Positions 57,541 to 64,000 of a stretch of 64,000 nucleotides of DNA are shown here, piece by piece. This DNA comes from Lithospermum erythrorhizon. Lineage: Eukaryota > Streptophyta > Magnoliopsida > Boraginales > Boraginaceae. The DNA is taken from NCBI GenBank assembly GCA_019722365.1, contig JADFUC010000256.1:1-64000 (forward strand), read 5' to 3'. The translations under genes and the position numbers were made by a program. The stretch's first letter is position 1. Every line of letters begins with the position of its first letter. The notes beneath the pieces were generated by a model, which worked only from the letters and a program-made list of their open reading frames with translations, ran no database searches and was not told the DNA's origin.

Positions 57541-60338
57541 GGTGGTGTCCCCGTGTGGTTATGTGCCTAGGTGTAAGATGGTCGAGTGGTTGCTGATACC
57601 TGATTCCTTGGAGTCCGACCCTCTCTTTCTTTTGTTGACCGCTGGACTGCCGAGGATGCCACTCCGAAATTTTCATTTAACTACGTATGAACACCGGGTA
57701 GGGAAGGTTGAGATGGATCGTGATTTGTTGTTACATGTCGACATAGGGTTCGAGGCGGTTAGTAAAGTCGATGAATACACTTGATATGTTTATCCGATAA
57801 CGGCCCTTAATAACTTGAGTAGATTTTATTTTCACTGATAACAAGAGTTATAGAGGATGTGGGACTCAAGGCCGACGGTGAAATGAGATGCTAGGATGTG
57901 AGTATTTGTTGGAATTTAGCTGGAGCAAGAGAGATGTCAAAGGACGCTGGGAAGGAATTTATAATGTCGTGGAGCCGGGAGCCATGGAGTGGTTGAGATA
58001 TTTATGTAAATCTAAGAGTGTTAAGGGTAACTGCGATTGTGTGGTATAAGATTGTTGATCCCTTAGATGCTGGAAGTTAAATCGGTGCTACTGAAATAAT
58101 TGGTGGTAGAGTGTTCTCGTGATAATTATGATAGTTGGACCCAAGTGCTGTGTAGAAAGAGAATTAATTTAGTTGACGACGTGATGGACCACTCGTGAAG
58201 ATGAAGTAAGTTAATGAATCTTGTTGTCCGATGTGGGGTATGAATATGAGAGGCAAGAAGAGAATATGTAAGTGTCGTAATAGGTTGATATGGGAAATTC
58301 TATTTCGATGGATACTAAGGGAATTGAGGATAAGCTGAAATGGGAAATTTTTGCCGTAAAACTGTTGTCACGATTGGGTGATTGTGTGAGGTTATCGATC
58401 ATCTAGATGCATTGGAATATGTTTGTACATCTGAAATATTGGAAAAAATTTGAGTACTCTATTAGTGGATATGAAGTTGGATTTAATGTAATCGAAAGCA
58501 TTGGGGATAAAAATGAATATTTTAGTGATTATTGGCTGGTGAAGTTCTGTTGCTTAAGTTGTGAATTTGTTTTGAGATTAAAGTGGAAAAAATGAAAATT
58601 TTGGGACTCGGGAGAAAGAAAAAGATGTTTAGTAGTACTGCTAATAAAACTAGATCAGATATATAGTGTTGAATAATTTTATGAAATAAGGATCTTAGCG
58701 GAATGGTGATATATTATTTAAAGCTGATGATAAATAGGGGAAATTTTGGGAATTACAGAACATGATTGAGATTAGGTTGAAACGAGATTTTTGGTGGTTG
58801 TTAATGTATGATGAAGTTGTGTATAATCGCATTATGATGAAACGTGAAGCACGGAATAGAACCATGGGAAGGTATGATATGTGGAGTATATGTTATGCTG
58901 GTGTAGGATACGTGGAGTTGTAACAGGTATGAATTGAAGGGAGAAAGTATGAAATTAAGATATAAATTTGGTAATAATAGTTGGAACATCAAAGATTTAA
59001 TTAATGGTGCAATTTGGTTGTTCGAGTATTCAAGGAAAAGACATGAGAAAGGAATGATGATTTCTTCGAAGACTTGAGTATATTGTATGTAATTATATAT
59101 AACGAAGAATGTTGATTTGGGAAAATTTGAATTTTTGGTTAGATGAGTTGAGTGGAGTTATAAGAGGTGAATCTCATAAATTATGGTTAAGAGACGTGAA
59201 TAGATGGTTAAGAAGGTTAAAGGTTAAATGAATCAAAGGTACGGATTTGGGTTCTTCGTCAGGAATAGAGGACTACGACATTCAAGGTGATAAGGGGAGT
59301 AAAATGTTTGGATATTATACTGTTTCCAAGACAGGTGATAACTGGTGGTGTTCCGATTCAAAGGTTGAGGATAAATTTTTCAAGGATGAGTTGAGGTTAT
59401 AAGCGGAATTCTCGTAAATTATAAGATTTGAAATACCGGCTCGCTTCGGAGGAGGTTTTTCAATTTAACAAAGTAAGGAAAATTAGTGGGAATTAGTAAC
59501 GGAATATCAATGAATCTTGGGATCTCACTCATAAGAGAAATATGATGGTTAATGTATCGGGTCATAAATGGAAATTGTTGTTTAAGGGATAGTATGATGG
59601 GAACTAATGATGGTGATGCGCTAATGTTAGTTCTAAGGATTTGAATTAATGGACTACTGTTGGTGTATTTAAGGCTGACAAACTCCTAAGGGACAATGGA
59701 GACAATAAGTGTGGTAGAATATACATGTTGCACCAATAATTCAGAGCATAGTTATGGAACGAGCTCATCATGGGGGGTATACTGTGGAGACTTGGTAGTT
59801 TTGAGGTGTATCGACTTCGAGAATAATTGCATTGGTAGTGAAGAGAGGTCGTTGACCCATAACTCTAGAGGATACTAGAAAAAAAAAATTTATACTCATG
59901 ATTCTAGATGATGGATTTGGAGAAATGCTTAATAAGGATAATAATTGAATTGTTACGAGTAGATTTACAAGTTTTCCCTGTAAGGTCGAATCATTATGTG
60001 AAGTGTGGTACAAGGTTTATGTGGAGCAATTATAAGATTCTGTGGATTTTGTAATGGTCATGAGGACGTGAGTCAAGATGTTAAACGTCGTTTGTGGGTG
60101 TTAATGATAAAGCGAGGTCGATGTCACTAGAATACAAATGCTGGAATTCATGAATTCAAGGATCTAATATGTGAGAATGTTATGTGTTGATCCCCGTATA
60201 AAGATCTTAATTTGAAAGTAGTGACTATCAGATGGTGATATAAGACGACGAAAGCGTAAGACCCGAGTTAACAAAGATGATAATTTAACTAAGAGGAAAG
60301 TTGCTTCACGGTAATACTAACTTCCTGCCGTTGTTAGG
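57541..60338 (+). other. Element D leader, cytosine-poor
   Basis: 2.8 kb between the primer site and the gag ATG. No conserved domain in any frame. From about 57800 the + strand is visibly poor in C and rich in G, A and T. Such length for a leader is unusual for chromoviruses. It may hide a decayed insertion. Confidence 0.5.
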
Positions 60339-60430
60339 ATGGCACCACCGAAGCGATTGAAGAAATGTTAAATTCTAATATTGTTGGAAATGAGACGGGA
60401 GGAAATGAAAACATGACTCCTTTGGATGGT
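60339..60430 (+). pseudogene. Element D gag N-terminus fragment
   Basis: ATG at 60339 in context ttaggATGGCACC reads MAPPKRLKK then a stop. A neighbouring frame reads VGNETGGNENMT. MAP-basic starts are common in chromovirus gag proteins. The frame is lost at the junction with LTR C. Confidence 0.4.
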
Positions 60431-60740
60431 TTTAAGAACTCAAGGAAGAAATTTTTTGGGTTTTGCTCCAAGAGAGCTCTCGCCAAGATGAAGGAAACGG
60501 GAAGATATTTTGCATTTTATGAGATAAGGATAAAGATGATAACTTAGCTCCTAAGTCATGAAAAAACCGCAGACAGGAGTTTGTGCCCGAAATCACGCGA
60601 CCCAGCTATCGAATGACTCGAACGATCTAACTTAACTCCCGAATTGTCCTGCTATTACTTTCTACTAAATTATAAATGTAATTCGACTCAAATAATTTAC
60701 TAAATAATATTATCATCGTAAATTATTTATACTATCTCCG
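60431..60740 (-). repeat. LTR C, second part (family II)
   Basis: Continues LTR C after element D: ggaagaaattttttgggttt near 60444, gacaggagtttgtgcccgaa near 60573, ctaaattataaatgtaattc near 60662, each also present in LTRs A and B. On the reverse strand, the outer end reads attttcgattaggtggtggg, like the polypurine side of these elements, so LTR C was a 3' LTR. Confidence 0.75.
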
Positions 60741-60787
60741 GTCCCACCACCTAATCGAAAATTTTAGTTTTTTTTTTAACGTAACGT

Positions 60788-61490
60788 GGTTATTAAGCAC
60801 TCTTTAAGGTCACACACATACAATGACGGATTCATTCCATGTATGGAATTGGGGTCGTGATTGTTAAATTGGGAGTTGATTAAAATCAACGAGATACCCA
60901 ACCGAAGCCGCTTTACGCTGATAATGTAAAATACAATTGACAAACCGAATCAATTAACTTGTAGCTCAATTGACGGTTTGTCCAGGGAAGCTCATCAAGA
61001 ATTTGTTAAGTTAGTTACTCGCTTAGAAATAAGTTAGTTAACGGTTTAACGGGAGGCAAGTTTATTCGGCGCAACAGAAGTGGACTATATATGAAAGAGA
61101 TAAAAGTAAAACCGAAGTTTTTCTTTTTCATCTTCTCCTCAACCAAAACCGCCTCCCTCTTTCTTCTCTAGCATTTTGAGTCATCAAGTTTCACCTTCAT
61201 TTTGTTGTCCAATACTTCACAAGATTCTAGCAAATCCAATCACGAGATTCAACCGCTCTTGGTGTGGACTAACTAGAGGCATCAACCTTTTGTGGTGCAA
61301 TTCGGTAGGAGTTCAACGGAGGCTTCGTGAGAGAAAGTTGATAATATCCGCTGCGTTGTAAGTACTCTCGTATTCATACGCATATTATATTGAATATATG
61401 TTTTATTGTAATTCGTTTATATACATTTATTCGATCTTGCTTGTTTTGTTCATGTTTTATTATGAACAAGTTGCGTAATTTTTTTCAACA
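60788..61490 (+). repeat. E4: copia-type LTR fragment
   Basis: Starts in the middle of the E3 family ('ggtcacacacatacaatgacg', near 60810) and runs to the end of the LTR. An element like tatatatgaaagag lies near 61085, then a T/C-rich stretch and 'gtaagtactctc' near 61357, matching the end of E1 in style. The 5' half is missing. Confidence 0.6.
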
Positions 61491-61499
61491 AATACAACC

Positions 61500-62335
61500 C
61501 CAAAAGCCAATGAGAAGTAGCTAAGACCCTTGCTGGTGAAGGAGACAAGCGCTTGAAACATACCAGCTGCCAACTCAAGACTCAAACCAAGCCGGCAGGA
61601 GACAGCCCTCACTCTACATGACTACATCCAAAGATTATTAGGCACAAGGAAACTCAAGTAAGACCCTCAAGCGAAGGAACCCAACCTCGAAACTACAAGG
61701 TTCATCAAGTTTGCAATACGCCGCTAAGGCTCCCGAACTAGTCCAAATGGCTACCGGAGACAAGTTGCTGAAGCATCCCTGCGAAGACACATATCCAAGT
61801 CACCATACATCAAAGTCCCACCACAAATCAAATCAAAGAGGGTCAAGCATCCAGCCAGCCCACATATCAAAGAGGGTCAAACGTCCAGCCAACCCACATA
61901 TCAAAGAGGGTCCAGGGTACACCACCTAACCTTACATATCAGAAGGGTCAAGTTGCCGCTACCACCCCATATATCAAAGGAGGTCCTCAGTCCCACCATT
62001 CAACCCATATCTCAAGGATCAAAGTCCAAGACCAAAGATCAAGTCCACACAACCACACGGGATCAAGGCTGCTAAAGCACCCCGGTTCGACCATATCCAA
62101 AGTCAAAGACCAAGACCTCGTCCTAGGCCCTATCCAGACACATATCCAAGTCAAGACCCAAGCTCAAATCAGCTCGAGTCCATATCAAGTCAAGCCATAC
62201 TGTAGACGTCAGCATACGTAGGAGATACTAGACTGATAGTCGAACCCCAACCGTTTGATAAATCTCTTTGTACCAGAAGATTTTTCCAAAGGGGTTTTAT
62301 TATTTTCGTGTGCAATATAAATAATAAAATCTTTC
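61500..62335 (+). repeat. LTR F, second copy (family IV, 3' part)
   Basis: Matches 52440-53030 including the 'cacatatcaaagagggtca' units at about 61830-61990, and continues past it to an A/T-rich end (ttgtgtgcaat-like reading near 62310) that looks like the polyadenylation end of an LTR. The 72-codon frame here is repeat translation. Confidence 0.65.
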
Positions 62336-63630
62336 TTCGCGATACATATGTATATATGTATACATATATACCCCATATATTATATATTATTAATTTATTA
62401 CCCCTTCCATCAATATGGTTTTCTCATCATATATATGTCAATATGCCATTATATTTGTTGAACTGTATTAAGAATAATATATATGATTAATTTAAGTAAT
62501 ATTACTAATAAAGTTATATTTGAAATAAAATATACTACAAAACAAAATAAATATTATCCACAAAAATAAACCCCGATTGTGCTATAAAAATGATACCAAA
62601 TCCGAAAGAGTGGCAAGTTTATACAGTTTTGAAATGATGTCTAAACATAAAAAATTTCTTGCATATTTGGAAAATTAATTGCATGAAGTGCATTGTAATG
62701 TGTCCTCATCAAAATATATAAAAGAAAATATAAATGTTTTATAAATTTGCCAAAGTTGAACTGCGTCTCAACAGCCTAGTATTAATAACACAAAAAAAAA
62801 CCGATTATAATAAATCATGAATGAATTCGCAGAGATGAACTATGCACTCATAACTAGTTGATATAATTTCAAAAGAATAAAATTTCATTGTATTGAATCG
62901 TATTTTTCAGAGTGACTATTTGAGATAATTGTGAATTTGGTCCGAAAAAGTAGGATCAAGTCAGGATTTTATTCTATAATTGAATATTTGAGCATGCATA
63001 ACTTTTATTCTTGATTTTATTATTAAATATTTTTTGACCTTCTTGATAATGTTTTCTTTTTTTATATGTAGCATTTGTCATTATTGCAAGACTCGATCCC
63101 GTGATCTCATATCAAGGTCCATTCGACTAACCTATGCTTTTTTATTCTAATAAATACAAAGTTCGTACATTTGATTATTTTAAAAAAAACCTTATAATTT
63201 TCATGATATAATTAAAATATTACTTGCTCAAAATTTTATCTTAATAGTCAGATTTTAATTGAGCGAAATTATTTGATCTTAAACCATCTCTTCTCAAGAA
63301 ATAAATGGGCTCTTATTTCCTTGCATAATTGTGGTTAATTTCATGACATCTTCTGCAATCTGGCTTGTGAGTTGTGAGTTCATGTAATGATTGTTCAACC
63401 TGATACTCATAGTTATTATCATCATTATTAGTGACTTTAACATTAACGGCATAAATAAGCATATATAGTTACTTCGTAATTAATAGCATAAACGCCGCAT
63501 AAGCATATAGTTTACACATGTAGAGCTATTCATATGGTAATAGAGTAATAGAGAGATCGGCAGCTAAATTCTTAAATTGAGAACAGGCAGCTGATTATTG
63601 TTTGTCCTTGCCACATAGTATGTCTCATCA
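62336..63630. other. AT-rich spacer, no gene
   Basis: Low-complexity AT-rich DNA without repeats matching the rest of the window; marks the end of the nested TE block. Confidence 0.5.
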
Positions 63631-63635
63631 GATAT

Positions 63636-63680
63636 TATATAAAACTATATGATTATCCTTTATCTCCCCTATAAGTAGAA
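63636..63680 (+). promoter_or_regulatory. TATA-type promoter of the right-edge gene
   Basis: TATATAAAA at 63636-63644 and CTATAAGTAG at 63669-63678, the second close to the plant TATA consensus. Either is 85-130 bases before the ATG at 63764, leaving a short 5' leader. Confidence 0.4.
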
Positions 63681-63763
63681 ACATTCCTCTGTTTCATTTG
63701 TCAAACAAACTGTATTATTAATAATATTCTGTAACTGGAGGTATAGATATCAGCAGACAAAAA

Positions 63764-63823
63764 ATGGCAAAACTTTTGGCCCATAAATTCGTTTATATGA
63801 TTTGTTCTTGTTTATTGCTTCAG
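63764..63823 (+). CDS. First exon of a putative small secreted protein, cut by the window edge
   Basis: ATG at 63764 in a good plant context (aaaaATGGC). Twenty codons read MAKLLAHKFVYM then ICSCLLLQ, a short basic start followed by a hydrophobic run, as in signal peptides. At 63823/63824 the sequence CAG|GTTAGC is a fair 5' splice site in phase 0; reading on without splicing meets a stop after seven more codons. An intron inside or just after the signal peptide is common in plant cysteine-rich secreted peptide genes (for example GASA or defensin-like), but the mature part is outside the window, so the family is unknown. The T-rich DNA after it fits an intron. It could also be a chance ATG. 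Confidence 0.4.
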
Positions 63824-64000
63824 GTTAGCCTACTTATTGGTTTATGATTTTAGTTTCTCTCTATTACCCTATACTTTATTTTATGTTGTATGTATCTCAG
63901 TTTTACAGAGAATTTTTGTTTCGACCAGTAACTTAAAAAACATAATTTTATTTTAAGTTCATTTCAATCAAATAATTTTTAATATTCAAAATTTAGATAT

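Larger units (their letters stand above)
55146..60430 (+). mobile_element. Element D: chromovirus 5' portion inserted in LTR C
   Basis: Family I LTR, primer-site-like sequence, long leader and gag start, all on +, lying between two halves of LTR C, which shows about 60 bases missing at the junction. The rest of the element and its 3' LTR are absent, so an internal deletion took gag-pol after insertion, or D is a partial insertion. Confidence 0.55.

Noticed and set aside
1..64000. tRNA and rRNA genes
   Set aside because: No cloverleaf with A and B boxes and no rRNA-like stretch was noticed; the tRNA-like strings are primer-binding sites next to LTRs. A tRNAscan run would settle this.
1..64000. 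Integrated plant pararetrovirus
   Set aside because: Every RT found sits beside integrase or LTRs, or has non-LTR motifs; no movement or coat protein motif was seen.

Overview
The window looks like repeat-dense nuclear DNA of a flowering plant, probably a eudicot. It consists almost entirely of decayed LTR retrotransposons and LINE pieces, with nested insertions, TA and ATT microsatellites and AT-rich spacers. I see no rRNA, tRNA, CRISPR array, bacterial operon or complete host gene. The species cannot be named from this sequence. Frames were read by eye, so most boundaries are good to tens of bases, and those marked approximate may be off by 100 bases or more.

Layout: (1) 1-6056 is the 3' part of a Ty3/gypsy chromovirus (RT, RNase H, integrase, chromodomain-type tail) and its 2.35 kb LTR. 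(2) 6057-8580 is spacer. (3) 8590-28270 is a Ty1/copia element (copia-1, + strand) carrying two insertions. The first is a LINE fragment at 9786-12200 (- strand), with the only long open frame in the window, an ORF1 of DUF4283 plus zinc-knuckle type. The second is a 13.7 kb Tat-clade (Ogre-like) Ty3/gypsy element at 13083-26792 that cuts copia-1 inside its RT. (4) 28271-31290 is spacer with microsatellites, a 79-bp tandem repeat and a LINE RT fragment. (5) 31293-38757 holds a 1.0 kb LTR, an AT-rich leader and a second Ty1/copia polyprotein. (6) 38758-48735 is a reverse-strand chromovirus with two 2.6 kb LTRs. (7) 48745-62330 is a mosaic of LTR pieces from at least four families inserted in one another. 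(8) 62340-64000 is AT-rich and ends in what looks like the promoter and first exon of a small secreted-protein gene.

The most notable object is in the Tat-clade element. Between pol and the 3' LTR, on the opposite strand, lies a roughly 2.6 kb broken gene that reads as a plant mobile domain (PMD) protein. It is followed by an array of roughly 15-bp repeats. The element is thus a two-strand unit: gag-pol on +, a host-type domain gene on -, and a satellite-like array in its 3' untranslated part.

The elements act only on themselves: gag packages RNA, protease, RT and RNase H copy it, and integrase inserts it. Essentially every pol gene here is broken by stops, frameshifts and small deletions, so all look dead as read. 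The exceptions to heavy decay are LINE ORF1 and perhaps the right-edge gene.
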